This document shows, one piece after another, positions 11,511 to 24,264 of a stretch of DNA of 64,000 nucleotides (positions within the stretch are counted from its first letter, which is position 1; each line of letters begins with the position of its first letter). The translations under genes were made by a program, and so were the position numbers. A model generated the notes under the pieces. The model saw only the letters and a list, made by a program, of their open reading frames with translations. It was not told where the DNA came from and did not search any database. This DNA comes from Acanthosoma haemorrhoidale (Eukaryota > Arthropoda > Insecta > Hemiptera > Acanthosomatidae): positions 45,645,754-45,709,753 of the forward strand of contig OV884011.1 of assembly GCA_930367205.1 (NCBI GenBank), written 5' to 3'.

Positions 11511-12802
11511 CAAAAAGGCAGCTGCTGCACGATAAAGAATGAAGGACCTGGGATAGGAAAAAAGGAACTCGTAGTGAGCCGGAAAGCTTTTAAAAACTTG
11601 GAAGGAGTTATGCCTGAATAATTGAAGTGACGACCTGCGTAACCGGAAGGACTTTAAGGCCTATGTTCAAAGGGCTCCGCTACCAAACTTCATCAAGGGC
11701 CCCACCCTTTTCAGTCAGTCACTGAAATCTTTATTAGTCTATTATATCCATTGTCAATAAACAGGTATGATAACTTTGACAAAATGAATTACCCTACCCG
11801 TTTTTTCTTTACTTAATCTTTCTTCGAATACCCATGGTACGGTCCATTAAGGTATTATTGGTTTTTCCAAACGAAGAAAACAATAAAACCTTTCTCCGGT
11901 CTACTACTTTTCCATCATCCTCATAATAATATATATTAATACAATCGTTATGAACTTATAACATAAAAATAAGATGTCATGCGATAAAAACATTTAACGT
12001 ACATTTGGAGGGAAACAACAATAACTAGTGACAGGATACTAAATAATAATAATAATTAATTAACCTTCATAAACAATTTAAGAAGTGCAGAACATAAACC
12101 TCTTTGAAAAATAGAATGATAATAGTATGTACTATAATATATTACTGTACTGTAGCAGTAACATCTCCACTGGTTTTATTTATGAGGTGGGGAGGAGGGA
12201 GTGGGTGGGTTTTTACCGTTCTTGTTCTCACTGTTTGTTCTTTTCTATTAATATTAACTGATACTATGGGACCTAGTTTAATGCACGTGCTATCTAAGCT
12301 ATTGATTGATTTTTGTATCATTAGCATAGCCATTCTACGGGTCATCGTGATGTTATTCCTCTTATAGACGAAAAATTATGTAGCAGATGCAAAGATTGTT
12401 ACATATGATAATTATGTACTGTTTTGATTATCACTAATTAGTTTTTTCTGTCACCAAACGCAGGCTCAATATTTTTATCATGAGATTTTTAATATTAAAT
12501 TTAGTAATTAATAATGACATTTTAGAGCTGCTGAGAACGTTTTTACCAATAAATAATATTGTGGTGAGACCGTGATTATTTAAATAGTATGCACCCACGA
12601 CCGGCACCAAATAATTATCCTTGCCTAGTTTCTACCATCAACCAAACCGATATCCCTACAAAAACATCCACACTAATACACATGATTGTTTATCATGCAA
12701 CAGCATGTTCCTAGAAAATAAGCGGACAAATATTATTCATGGAAAACTAAAACTAAACCTTGCTGAAAATAAATGTCACGGTGAGGCAACGAAACTACTT
12801 AC
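11508..12802. other. AT-rich stretch without gene
   Basis: No recognisable element. A hydrophobic plus-strand frame at 12104-12367 overlaps an antisense frame and has no family resemblance. Confidence 0.45.
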
Positions 12803-12850
12803 CTCAAACGATCGTGTCTCGTGAAGTATACATGTTCGTGGTGTTGCAGT
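12803..12850 (-). CDS. Candidate 48-nt internal exon
   Basis: On the minus strand, ACGATTTTTTCAG forms a good 3' splice site ending at 12851, and GAG|GTAAGTAG forms a near-perfect 5' splice site after 12803. The 48 nt between are open and phase 0 at both ends (TATPRTCILHETRSFE, 16 residues). The two stronger exons at 53 kb and 45 kb share this phase, so it could be an in-frame cassette exon of the same gene. The peptide has no recognised motif, and its composition is unlike the proline-rich exons. A match to strong splice sites flanking a short open stretch could arise by chance in 64 kb. Confidence 0.3.
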
Positions 12851-13689
12851 CTGAAAAAATCGTGTCTTGTACGTCTGGTTGCAGACCGTTTGAAGGGAAG
12901 GGAACAAGATAACTAGACAGACAGAAATTATACCCCGCTCTAATGTCAGAATTTTACCCTGTATTACTGTCTTTAAACTTTCAAAAATGATGGCAAATGT
13001 CACTGAAAGCTACACATTACATGTACAAAACAGTGCAGTGTCCAGATAATTCAAGGATAAGTATACAGGACAATTATTTTATAGTTTATCAAGGTTTAGT
13101 CTATAATCTAATCCCATTAGCAATAATTTGGTGGTTTAGACAATTAAACAAATATTAAGTATTTCATTATATATCTATAACAACTCCACTTTGACGGATA
13201 CTTCAAAGAAATAATACAAACAAAAAATCGTTTATGAAATGGGATCTGATAAGAGATGAGTTGGTATAGTACACTAAGTGTTCAGTTAGGGTTGCGAAAA
13301 TGATTATATTGATCATTTTAATGGTTCTGATAATACGCCATTCTCAGGCTAAAAACATGTTACATGCTATTGATCCGAACAAAAGATCTTAATTTGATAC
13401 CCTATCAACTACTCAATACGATAGAAAAACTTTAATTTTTTATTACTAATGAATTCATGGTTTCAAGGGTTCTTAAATAGAACTAACTACCTTATAAAAT
13501 ATCCATCGCTCTAAGAAAAACAATGCTTAAGTTAATGTTGCGAAATTAATAGTAACAGACAGACAGACACAGAGAGGGGTTAATATTACATATGGGTTTT
13601 CCAATTTTGGAAGAAAAAAAAATTACCACAAAAACCCCATTCAAGAGAAGTATATGAAGAGCGTGAAAGAAGCAGCCGTGGAGATATCT
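12851..13689. other. AT-rich stretch without gene
   Basis: Nothing recognised apart from a short CAGA run near 13558. Confidence 0.5.
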
Positions 13690-13955
13690 ATCTAGTGGTA
13701 AAGATATTTATTATTCGTCCAAACCCTTTTTCCAGAGCGTACTCGTGGGGAAGCGTGGACGGGGGCGGGCAATTCATTCTGCCCCGGGGTTTGACAAGTG
13801 ATGACAAATTTATAGTCGGCGGTACAAAAGCCCGATGGCAACAAAAGAAAACTCGCCCTGAATAGAAGCCCGGAATATGAATAAAACTGCAACGTATAAT
13901 GGACGTGTTTCGCCCAGTCACAATTACTATTCGACTCACTTGCCGTTTCGGGTCC
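13690..13955. promoter_or_regulatory. GC-richer island, putative cis-regulatory element
   Basis: Island of balanced composition with GGGGGCGGGC, CCCCGGGG, GATGACAAATTTATAG and AATATGAATAAAACTGC segments. Minus-strand open frames across it show no known domain. A GTGAGT donor-like site on the minus strand near 13939 has no clear acceptor partner. Confidence 0.2.
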
Positions 13956-15549
13956 TTCTTTTTAACATCGTTTTACAAACAATAGAAAATTTATAGAATT
14001 GACTATATAAGATCTCACGACGACATCATATGAACACGCGAGTGTTCCTTCCTACTTTTAATCCCAAAAAAAATTTAGTTAATATTATCCAAATCGGCTT
14101 TATTCTTTTTTTTTCAGCCACACCTACAGGCATTTGGCTCTACCCTAATCAACGAGGTGCGAATAAAGAGAGATTAGCTGAAACAAAAGTATTTTTTTAT
14201 AATTATATTCCGTCCTAATAATACAGTATAATTATTATTATTAAGCCCAAACATATTTACCACATTATTACCTAAGATGTCATGATCTTTACATGATTAA
14301 GTCCAAGTAAAATTATTATAAAATAAGCCTATAAATGAGGTAGTTGGAGCCTGTTTTAATTCTAATGCCTAGTATCAAACAAACTGACATAATAAATTAG
14401 AATTATTCGTCGTGAACGATGAATTTTGAATATTAGTGCAATTGTATTCTACTGTGGGTTGATTCTATAAATAATTCCACCAGCGCACCTTTCCCTAAGC
14501 AAATATAGATCAGGGGATGCTTGGTTTATTGTGCCCTTTAGTAAGAGAAGAAATTCTATATTTAATCGCAAGATAAATGGGCGAATTCGATTTCTACTCA
14601 ACGCAACAAATATAGTCAGTTAAGTTCATTATAGAGAAGCAGTGTGTAAAATGTAGGTGTTAGTGGGACAGCCAATAAAGGGGAAGTCACGAACTCAAGG
14701 GGGGTAACAAGCAATAAAGCAAAACAAATGGCAAGGGACTTTGAATGTGTCCCTGCGTTAGAGGGAGAACAAGCGGCAGAAAGGAAGAGAAGAGGGAGGG
14801 AATGAGAGGAGGAAAGAACGAACGGGACTTAACGATCGAAAAGAAAGAACAGAAGGAAGGAGAGGAAAAAAAAACCATTACCTAACCAGTAGGGAACGGG
14901 TTCATTTAAAGGGCCCGCAAAATTTTTAGGTCAGACGAAAAAAAGATAAAGAAAAAACATACCATACCTCTCCCCCCTCCCACTCCTACGCTGTATAAAT
15001 TACACTTGGAGGATCAGATTAAGAAAGAACACTTTGCAGAGTATTTTCGATTTGTCTCTTTTTAAACAGGCGGAGAAAATAAATCCATTGTTCAGAATAC
15101 CGCAAATATAATCCCCTCCAATGCGAAAAACAGATCCGGCTATCAAGAAAAAGGCTTAGTAGAGATTAGCGTTACATGAATGGTGTATAGTTTACAAATA
15201 AACATAAATACGTAGAGAAAGAATTTAGCATTAGTATTCATCAATTCGTATCGATAGTACATTTACAAGCCTTGCTTGCCTACAACTTGAAGTAAGATCG
15301 ACTTTTAAACTATCATTCAAATTTAAACACAGAACCGGCATATAAACAGGATTTTATTATTTTTTTTCGATGAGAAGTAACGAGCGAAGACTGCAAAGCT
15401 CTGAAATATGATATGTATTGTCTAAAAACTGACTATGTACTAATGGACAACTTTCCAGAGTCATAGGCTTAGAAATTGCACAACACAGTCCAAGCAGCAG
15501 TGAGGCGATCCTCGAATAGGAACAAATACCAAGGAGGCTTTTCAATTAA
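13956..15549. other. AT-rich stretch with purine-rich tract
   Basis: No gene recognised. 14690-14880 is a purine-rich tract (AGGAAGAGAAGAGGGAGGG type), which would be pyrimidine-rich in a minus-strand transcript. Frames across it are low-complexity artefacts. Confidence 0.45.
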
Positions 15550-15990
15550 AGGATCTGAAGAGTCGATAAGCGAGGAAGCTGTTGAATACGAACGACGCGA
15601 GTCATCGGCGTGACCGACCACTTAAGTCTCGAGTAGGTCATCTTCAGCCAGTGCGTGTTCTATGAGCTTATTCTTCGGCCTCCAAGGGGATCAGCATTGA
15701 GCCCAACCAAGTTTCAACTTCTCTCTTTCTACTCCTTCTCAGAATGGGTTCAAGTCGCTTAAATTATTTCACACTTCTCGTGGGGGACCTCGTCGGATAC
15801 TCGGGTACTTCGATTTGGAACCGTAACATATCAAACCATCAAGGTAATATACCAACGGAAATTTGAACTTGACTTGAAAGACATGGTTGGGTTCCCCTCA
15901 TGGACAAAAAACTTGTCCAACCATTCTGAACGAGAAACATCGCGAAAGACCTTTGGATCGTGAGGTCAAATTTACAAAAACCAATTACAT
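15550..15990. other. Balanced-composition block of unknown nature
   Basis: Less AT-rich than its flanks, with many CGA/TCG words and no long open frame. It could be an old transposon or a regulatory block. The 12-base match to miR-71 at 15875-15886 was considered and rejected. Confidence 0.25.
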
Positions 15991-17676
15991 TCCACCGAAA
16001 TTTTATTACTATTAGGGGAGCATAATGGCCTTTAAATTATTTTTTTTTTAACTTCCCTCCCTCTCACGCCCCCATTGTAATTACCATAAGCCAATTATTA
16101 CTACACGTTCGGAATGGAGATTTCTCTCTTCGCTAGTTAAAATTAATTAGCGCTATCTCATAACGAGGTTAACAAACTAATCAGTGGGGCCCGGCTGCTA
16201 CAAAAATTTACACATCAGCAAGGAACCCTATTAGGGATGATTAAAATGTAAAATAAAAAGGATCTAGATAGTTCAAATTCAAATTTAAAGCCAAAGATCA
16301 CAATGAAACTATTAAAGAGTCATTGTATATAGGGTGCTGAATCGGACTTATTGACATAAATTTTAAGATAAGAGGACTAAAAAAAAAATATCTTGGGACG
16401 TCAGAAGTGTTCAACATCCGTTGGGAACGTTGAATCCATAGTTTTGGTGTTTGATTTAAAGCATGCTTGTATGATTAAAAAAGTTTTTAATAAAGGAATG
16501 AGGGAAAAAAAAAAGCCTGGCTCTGCGAAAGTTGCTCACTTTAAAACCAACTAATTGCTTACGCTAACTTTTAATTCAAGGATCAGCGCTCTAAAACATC
16601 AGGTTTTACCCTGGGCAAAAGACTGCTATACATCATCTGCACTAAAAGGTTCACGAATCATTAAATCATTAAAAACGTAAATTTCACTTTGTTTTAAATT
16701 AATAAGCAAAATTAAGTAGATAATATTAAAAAATATAATGTAAAATAATTATATTAGTAGCACCATGAAACAGACGTGGCCAATAGGCTAACGCCGATCT
16801 TGCAGGATGGATGTTATCACGTCACAACCTTAACATAAAATCTCAAGTTTTACGAAACGGTCAATATCCTGATATTTTTTACCTCGGTTACCATTCGTTT
16901 GCTACGTATACTGTACCAAGCACTTCAATTTCAGTGAAGTATAGATGAGTTATTCATAATATAGATTCGTCTGATAGTGAGGAAAAATTTACACTCTCCA
17001 GGAACTATTTAAAGCAAGGAAAGCACTGTACAGGTAAGAGAAGTGATTCGTGATCCACTTTTTTGATTATGGTTCCGCAAGGCTATGCTTAGGAACGCCA
17101 AGTAACCTTTGAGAAGATTAAAATTCAGGAGACTTACAATAAGTAAGATATTTCAAAAAGAAGTTTTCTATATATATATACATCAGGATAGGCGGCCTCA
17201 ATCTTGATTGTTAAGGAAATCGGTACAGAAAATAACTTTCATTAGTATGCACTTGAAACAAATTTCGCGAGGATATTTCTTCACTGTCTACATCCTACGT
17301 TCATACATTATTCAAAAACTAACACCGGACTGGGGTCAGTTTCTTAAAAACTTACAAATGAACGTAAAAAATTACTTCAATAGAATTACACTTTTTGTTT
17401 ACAATACCTATTTCATCAGTTATACCACCGTCTTCGGACACTAAAAATTAGCAGGGCGGTGTTGATTCTTAATATGTTCTCAACGATAGAGAAAAGTCAG
17501 GACAGTTACTCACTGTTTAACTCTAGCTCCTACAATATTATAACCAAGAGGCGGACTATTGTACATACCCTAGAAGAACGAGATGAATTCAAAAGACAGG
17601 TCCTTGACTGTTGGTAAAGACCTCAGTAGTAAGGTTAAAGCAGGAGTGAATGGGGCCTGCTATACACACGATCTGA
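15991..17676. other. AT-rich stretch; small homeodomain-site cluster near 16140
   Basis: No gene recognised. 16135-16195 holds AGTTAAAATTAATTAGCGC and AACAAACTAATCAGTGGGG, dense TAATTA/TAATC homeodomain-like cores next to a GGGCCCGGC patch. This could be a short regulatory element. Confidence 0.3.
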
Positions 17677-18087
17677 TTAACACACGATAGGTTGTCGGTT
17701 GGCGTGTCTGGCCTTTGACAGAGAGCTCTCAGTTAGTTCTAGCTCCTGGGAAAGGGTTAGATTTTGTCTACGACTGAAGTTTCCATATACTATGTATGTC
17801 TGTATGAGGACTATAAGGTAGAAGCTGTACTTAAGTGCAAAGGACAACCCAACTAAGGTATGAATATCACTTATGTGTAGGTCGCAATAATGAAGTTGTA
17901 AAATAATAGCGCCCATAATGCAAATATTCCGTATAAAATATAAACAATTCAAAAGAAAAAGTACAGATTTGTTATCAATGTCAAATGTCAAATAATTTTG
18001 AATATGATAACGGCCTCCTGTCTGCGCACCCTTCCAGTAATTTATATATAATTTAAATAGTTCAAAATTATATATTAAGGTATGCAA
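17677..18087 (-). other. 136-codon open frame of unknown nature
   Basis: An open minus-strand frame in AT-rich DNA. The predicted product is hydrophobic in the middle (residues about 40-100), with a polar C-terminal third. No motif, signal peptide or family was recognised, and no splice sites or promoter frame it. Frames of this length are expected occasionally by chance in AT-rich sequence of this size, so it is more likely spurious than a gene. Confidence 0.12.
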
Positions 18088-19219
18088 TTTATCAAGAAAT
18101 TATGAGACAATGGACCATGTTCATTATTTAAAATGCCCCAGTGCCCAACATTTAAATGATTATATAATAATAATAAAAAAACTAATCAAGTATGAAGCAT
18201 TACACAATCAAGAGTTTCATTATAGTTGTGAAAACGATTTAACGATAAAGTTTTAATGACTTTCATAAATAATAGTCCACTCAAGAACCGCTACATAATA
18301 TTTTGATGTATCTTATTAAGAACAAATTCGAGACTTTTAATTTGTTACGCTAGTAGATATGACAAGAAAATAATTAGGATTCAATTACAAATAATTGACC
18401 GTACGTTACTTTTGATAGGGTTCCTTTCATAATAGCCCATCGAAGGGTATCAAGTAATAATTTTGCGCAAGATCATCCATCTATTGTATAAGTGGAATTG
18501 CCAAAATAATGCAAATAGACATTTGATGACAGTTATAATTCAATTTATAACTCAACACGCATTACTTAACATAATCAAAAGATATATTTTGATTTACCAC
18601 TAACTAACTTTTTAATCGTTTTCCACGAGACTGGTTTTATTTTTTAGCATCATCGGGGCACCGATAGATAAAATTGAAAATATCATTCCACTAAAAAAAA
18701 AAACAACAACGTGATTTTAATAATAATGCAAACGTAATTTTAGTTACTTTTTGCAATTATAGTTTGAAGAAATATTATTGATCATTGCGTCGATTACTTT
18801 CATTAGATCACTGCTCAAAAAAATAAATATATACTTACACCATCTAATTAAATAATTATTGAGATTTTATTTTCCCTGTGTTTTAATTTAATTTGATTGT
18901 ACCCTTTAATTTATAATTTTGTAACAGGTATTTATATATCTATTATTTACTCTTTTAAAGTTGAACTGTTTTAATCCTTTTAATGTTTTATTGTATAATT
19001 TCCATACCCTGAGGAAGACAGAAGTGGATTGTCAAGATCCACAGTTAACATATTGAGGAGACACGAATAATTGGTGTCACCTTAAAAAAACTAAACTACC
19101 TGAAAGGCACCTTTAATTATCAAATTTGGTTAAAACGAGTAAAAATTACCAATGTTTTGGTGTTGTTTAGATCATTCTTCATTAATAGTAAAAGTGTTTA
19201 ATGTAATAACAAAGCGTAT
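18088..19219. other. AT-rich stretch, possible retroelement scraps
   Basis: At about 18102-18150 the plus strand reads ETMDHVHYLKCP, reminiscent of the H..L..CP zinc-finger-like tail of some LINE C-termini. At 19012-19060 CCTGAGGAAGACAG resembles the terminal repeat words of some retroelements. Both are too short to assign. The rest is AT-rich and empty. Confidence 0.15.
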
Positions 19220-19470
19220 CTAAAGCCGTAACGAAATCTGCCTAACACGTTTAACAGATGCTATGATTAGAGAAAGAGAGTAAGAGAGAGAGAGAAGAGA
19301 CAGAATAGGGAAAGTGTGACTCAGCCGAAGAGCGTTATCAGGCCACAGTCGGTAAACAATGAGTCCCCACACTGATTTATGAATGGATAGTAAATTCGGG
19401 CTGACGTGCCCGCCTTTATCAATAAACATGTGGGGGTCACTGGGCCAACGACCTCTTCACCGCCTTGCTC
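19220..19470. promoter_or_regulatory. Short GA patch and forkhead-like site
   Basis: A GA-rich patch (about 19262-19296) is followed by a balanced-composition block. This includes CCGCCTTTATCAATAAACATG at about 19410-19430 (ATAAACA forkhead-like core) and GTGGGGGTCACTGGG. Regulatory role is only inferred. Confidence 0.15.
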
Positions 19471-20444
19471 TATCCTACTCTATGTCTACGTCATCTTTAC
19501 AGCTCTAGACTTCTTCTATCTTTTGTGTTCTACTTCATTTGTTCTCGCTCAATGAATACAACCAGCAATCGGCAATCGGTTCATTCAACGAGGTAAGCTA
19601 GGATAGGGAGGAAAACCCGGCGGTTGGAGTCTAAAACGACACCATAACTCCACAAAGAACTCGAGACAACTTCATTCTTATCAAGCCTTAGTTCGCTCAG
19701 TTCATATATCATATATCACAGATAACACCCTTGGTCAAAGTGATGACAACCCACACGATGCCATGACGTAAGAAGTGAGTGGCCTTTGAAACCTGAGACA
19801 TGCGTCACTACCCACATTAGTACTTATAGTCTAACGATGCAAATCATGAAAAAAAAATAATTTAGGAACGCAAAAAACCAAAGAAAAATAAGATTTTGAA
19901 ATCTTTGATAGCATCCGTACTGTGGCCTAAGAAATTTTAAAAGTTGAACAGTAGTTGATTATTTGTCGGCTTCGTTTGATGAAATGAACGGCACTTCGAC
20001 ACTTCACTAATATTCAAGTACTTGGTAAGTGATAAACCGGCATCTTACTTCCCTCCTGTAGCCAAGGATGAGAGATTGTCAATTGTCACAATCTTTAACC
20101 ATTATTTTTCAGAGATAGTAGCAAACGCACGCATACCGATACCCAATATCCCTTACGGCGAACCAATTTTAACTAAAAACGATTAATACTTTATTGAATT
20201 ATTTCCAAGTTTTAATAATAAATTGCAAAAAATAAGTTTAAGACAAAAATTCAATAAAAAAAACCAATGATTTTTCATTTACCATTAAAATTATTAATTT
20301 CACTTTTTAGAATTTTGTACTGAACTTCTTTTTATCATTTTACTATGGTTTAGAAAAGATCATTAAAAATTAGACTGTGTTTTAGAAAAAATAGGTTTTT
20401 TCTATTTAAATTAGTTTACTTAACGGTACAATACTCATTGTGAA
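19471..20444. other. AT-rich stretch without gene
   Basis: 19480-19820 is more balanced than its flanks, but no coding or repeat block was recognised. The remainder is AT-rich up to the LINE tail at 20445. Confidence 0.4.
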
Positions 20445-20838
20445 AATATACTTTTTTTTCTTTCATAGCCCCTTTAAATTTACAGATAATTATAGATCCT
20501 CATGCGAATCTATTCACAAATTATTTTTGTATTTCCTGTAGCATCGCTACATTATACACAGGTTTTATTATTTTATAAAAATTATATAATGAATAAACAA
20601 GTATAATGATATACATTATACGTGACTGGACTAAACTGACTAATAAAGGTGATGGGGCTCACCTTTTTGATCAACCTTAAAACTAACTTGCATACTAATT
20701 CTTAACCTAATTTTTCCCCGACAGTCTGTTGCCATCGATGCGGGAGGGGTGGTGGGGTCATAGTGTTAAACACTGGGTTTGTCAGGTGCTGCAACGAGTC
20801 AAAAAACGGGTGCAGGCCAGCGTTGAAAATATACTTAT
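20445..20838 (-). mobile_element. 5'-truncated Jockey-type LINE (family A), 3' end only
   Basis: On the minus strand the copy begins with the last codons of reverse transcriptase (NAGLHP, then FFDSLQHLTNPVFNTM, then PHRWQQ). It passes through the family hairpin GGTGA-GCCCCA-TCACC (20663-20648) and about 200 bp of 3' UTR, and ends in an A-rich tail near 20445. Both the coding end and the 3' UTR match the copies at 41401-42160; the coding end also matches 7296-8925. Relative to the 41.6 kb copy it lacks exactly 51 nt (17 codons) between LHP and FFD. Homology stops near 20838, a typical 5' truncation. The apparent plus-strand reading frame through this region is antisense to the element. Confidence 0.85.
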
Positions 20839-21209
20839 TTGTGCATGCATAGATATATGTACTATAATAGGTATTGGAATCAACGGAAAGAAGTATTTTT
20901 TTGTTAATTTGATCTTAATGTGTGTAATATCAGCTGGGAGATTGGAATGGCGTTTTGATATCTTCAGAATTACTGTTGATTGTCAGGCACAAATGATTAT
21001 ATGTCATCCCCACCCTAACTATCTCACCATAGGTCCTTATGCAGACATACAAGGAAGCCGAAGTATCATCATTAATAAATTTGATGAAAATGTTTTATAT
21101 CATCAACCAAAGTACATTTCCCAGCAAAAAATAACCTCTCAGGCTATAGTCACAGCTAACTATGAATACCCAGTTCGATTCAAGACAAAAGTGATCAACT
21201 GGTTTGTAT
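20839..21209 (+). other. Open stretch of unknown origin between two LINE ends
   Basis: A plus-strand frame runs from inside the antisense LINE copy to about 21271, where the family B tail begins. The part at 20839-21209 reads as a moderately complex peptide with no recognised domain. Since it lies immediately 5' of a family B tail in the same orientation, it may be the degraded body of that element. Confidence 0.2.
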
Positions 21210-21275
21210 TTATTTTAATTTCATTATTTAAGGCAGATTGTAATTTTATCATAATAAAGATTTTGATTTGATTAG
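21210..21275 (+). mobile_element. LINE-like family B 3' terminus
   Basis: AAGGCAGATTGTAATTT followed by ATCATAATAAAG (to 21259), then a short tandem tail of GATTTT-type units. The same terminal motif appears at 22783-22812 (minus), 37967-37996 and 56648-56672, each followed by a different short tandem tail. This is what LINEs of the CR1/I type do at their 3' ends. Only the end is recognisable here. Confidence 0.55.
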
Positions 21276-22162
21276 AATTTATTTTTAAATGGTTCCCATT
21301 ATTGCATTTTTAACTACATATGTAAAAAGTTTATTGAAAAGTTTTAAAAATACTATTACAACAATCAATAAATAAGTATTATAAGTAGTATTTATGGCTT
21401 ATTGTATTTAAACAACGTGATACAAAGTTGTGTTTAGATTGATGGAATAAGTTTTACATACAGTAGCATAAGACATACGATACATAACGACAAGAGACGA
21501 TTTCCCCATATCTTCACCAAATAAAGGCCCCTCCTCTTTCAGGTCGTGCAATTACCAGTACAAAGTATGTTACGCACTTAAATGATTTACTGTCCGGACC
21601 GACCTGCACTGCACTTAAGAACGGACGGTGGTAAACGCTGCGATAGAATCGGTTGTTAAATGCATGAAACGAGAACATATTTTTTTCCCCCAGAGGCCAA
21701 GGACCCCGGTGTTATCTATCTATATATGGTACCTTCGGAAGTTACGACTGAAAAAATCATTTCTAGAAAATAACTCAAGATAGTTACTATCTGACCATTC
21801 AATCATACGTAAGTGGCACTTAGCGTTATTTCCCAATCTCTCTCCTCGAATGTAAGTAACCACCTAACTAACTAGTATTTGGAGCTTTGTGAGGTTCACT
21901 TCCATTAAAGGCAGAACGACTGTAACAATGCTAAGACATGGACAAAATGCAGATCGAAACGCCGATGATAGATAGCCGTAAAGTTGCGTAAAAAACCCTC
22001 TGCCCTTAGTTGTAACGTCAGTTCTTAGATATTATGTCCCTAGGTCATATGCATTGCTGTTATTATACGAGAAGCCTATTACAATTTTATTTAAACTATC
22101 TATACATAATAAACTGCAGCAAATTATGTTGGTCTTTGGAGCTGTGTAGTCAGTGAAAGAAA
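21276..22162. other. AT-rich to balanced sequence without gene
   Basis: 21480-22030 is less AT-rich, but no open frame, transposon block or splice-bounded exon was recognised. Confidence 0.4.
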
Positions 22163-22700
22163 CTACTTTTGTATGGAAGGCTCAAAATACCTAGAACTGA
22201 TACGAAGAGATGAGTGGAGAAAAGAAAGGAATGAAAAAAAGAGAAGATAGAAAGAGCGATAGACATAAAAGGAGAGTGAAGCTCTAATGGTACAAAGGGT
22301 TGAGGGTGAGAGAGACAGAAAGAGAAACGTCTGAACAGCGTGAAGGGGGATAAAAACGCCCGGGGCTGCTGTGTGCTGTTGACACTGACCTATATCGAAG
22401 TGTGACGTATCAAGGGTTTTTATCAAGGGTCTGTGCTGAGGGATTCGCATTTATATAGGAGTGGGCGGGGGGTGGGTCCAGTCGTGTGATTGATGTCCAA
22501 CAATACTATAAGCCTTATATATGGCATATGGTGGTAAATAACATACATGGCGACTGTAAAGTGCCCATACTGACCCTTTCCCCAAAGAGCCTCAACGACG
22601 ATTCGGATGAAACCGGCAGTGACAACTGGTTTCCAGTTGATGCAGGTAGTAGGGTTCATGTACCAGTGTCACTCACTATTAGTGCTTGTAACAGTGATCG
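22163..22700. promoter_or_regulatory. Purine-rich to GC-richer block, possible regulatory element
   Basis: 22190-22340 is purine-rich on the plus strand. 22340-22700 is balanced, with GGGCGGGGGGTGGG near 22463. Frames on both strands overlap each other and show no domain, so they are probably by-products of composition. Confidence 0.15.
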
Positions 22701-22773
22701 CTCATTGTGAATTAAGAGCAGAAGTCAATTGAAGAAGCGACCAAACCTTTGCTAAAAATTATATATTGTAATA

Positions 22774-22830
22774 CAACAACAACTTTATTATGATGAAATT
22801 ACAATCTGCCTTTACTTAAAATAAAATTAA
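22774..22830 (-). mobile_element. LINE-like family B 3' terminus (minus)
   Basis: On the minus strand, AAAGGCAGATTGTAATTTC leads into ATCATAATAAAG, followed by a TTGTTGTTG tandem tail (22782-22774). It is the same terminus as at 21210, in the opposite orientation and with a different tail unit. The body upstream could not be delimited. Confidence 0.55.
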
Positions 22831-24264
22831 GAAATCAATTCAAAAGCAGTCAATTAGAAATGTACCAAGTTTCCAGAACCAGATGAAATACACTAGATAA
22901 ATATAAAAAATTCCCTATCTATCATTTAATAACCTGTTCTCAGTCATAAAATTACACATATAACTTCCGCGAAGGGAAGTAATCAATTTTGACTTCGATA
23001 TGGATCTCTTAATAAAAGTTGGTCGGGGCAAAGCTGTCAACTTCGATCAATCCAGGTAAGAAAAGTTCTAACGGACACTAATAATACACAACGCGGAAAG
23101 GGGGGAATCATTCCATGGAACTATACAACTTTGAGTAACCGACTAACTTTTAAATCGATGACAAATTGAATTCAGCAAACAACGAAGATATATTAGCACG
23201 AATGTTTTTTTTAAAGATTATGGATATAACAAAAAAACAGACACCAGTAGGTTTTGGCGATTAAAATCTTTTTTTAAACACATATTTTATAGCCTAGATG
23301 AAAAATACTGCCCTAAACAAAAAATATACTAAGAAAGGATAAAATTCAAGTTTTTAAATAATGCTTCAGAATACTGAAGAAGTCTTAAACCTAAAAAGGC
23401 ACAGCATGTTGATTAAATGTATGTAGGTCTCGCTAGTGTAGCTTCAAGATGTGAACTTGGGCATATTATAACACTGATGGTACACTCTTTTGGACCAGAA
23501 GCAAGTTCAATTACGAATAAAACTCATATCAACGAGTTAACCTGTTTAGATTAGCGCATTAAAATTCCAATCCATGCTTATATTTTAGCATGCTCGATTA
23601 AAAAACTGAAGTTTTGGCTGGTATTTGAATTGTAAAATTTAAAGTTGGCAATAGCGGCGACAGGTGTTTAGGCTTTATTTTCAAATATGTAAGGCGCAAT
23701 GGTCTTTAGTCTGCAAGTATTAAAAAGAACTATAGACGCATATATTGTATGTATGTACAACGATGATTGGCATACAATCGTTCCTTCTTAGCTTGGACCA
23801 CTCTCTGGAATTCCATCACTCCACAAACTCCATGCTCACCATCCAAACAGACACTTGCTTGTTTGGGAACAATTTATTCTTTGTAGTATTTTTTCACACT
23901 TTTTTTTTTCTTTGCATTTCTATTTTTATTTCATTCATTAGGTTTTAGTATTGTATATTTAGTTTTTGATAAAAGCGGTATATCAGTCATTTAAAATTGT
24001 ATTTAGCTGGATCTCGTTAAACAATCATTTATTTCTTATTCCATTCTACTCTGCATTCGAGTCAGGATCTGCTCAGCCAGACTTATTATTTATTAGTCTT
24101 GAATCTATGTATTTATTCCATAACAGCTCCGATTTTAGCCTCACATTACCAGTCTCGAAAAGACACAGGAAGGACAAGGGAGTAGAAGGACGCAGTCGAT
24201 GTAAAATTCAGACCAAGGGTCCTTATCATTTATGGTCGGGGGAAAATGCTTTTAAGACTCGGAG
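22831..24264. other. AT-rich stretch without gene
   Basis: No repeat copy or exon recognised. Frames at 23745-24382 run into the GA microsatellite and lack family resemblance. Confidence 0.45.

Noticed and set aside
15875..15886. TGAAAGACATGG, the first 12 bases of miR-71
   Set aside because: The match ends there, the remaining mature sequence differs, and no flanking hairpin arm is evident.
16904..16913. ACGTATACTG, the start of miR-iab-4
   Set aside because: Only 10 bases match, with no hairpin and no Hox coding sequence in the window.
20729..21271. 180-codon plus-strand frame as a gene
   Set aside because: Its first part is antisense to a LINE 3' end and its last part is the family B terminus; the middle has no recognisable domain.
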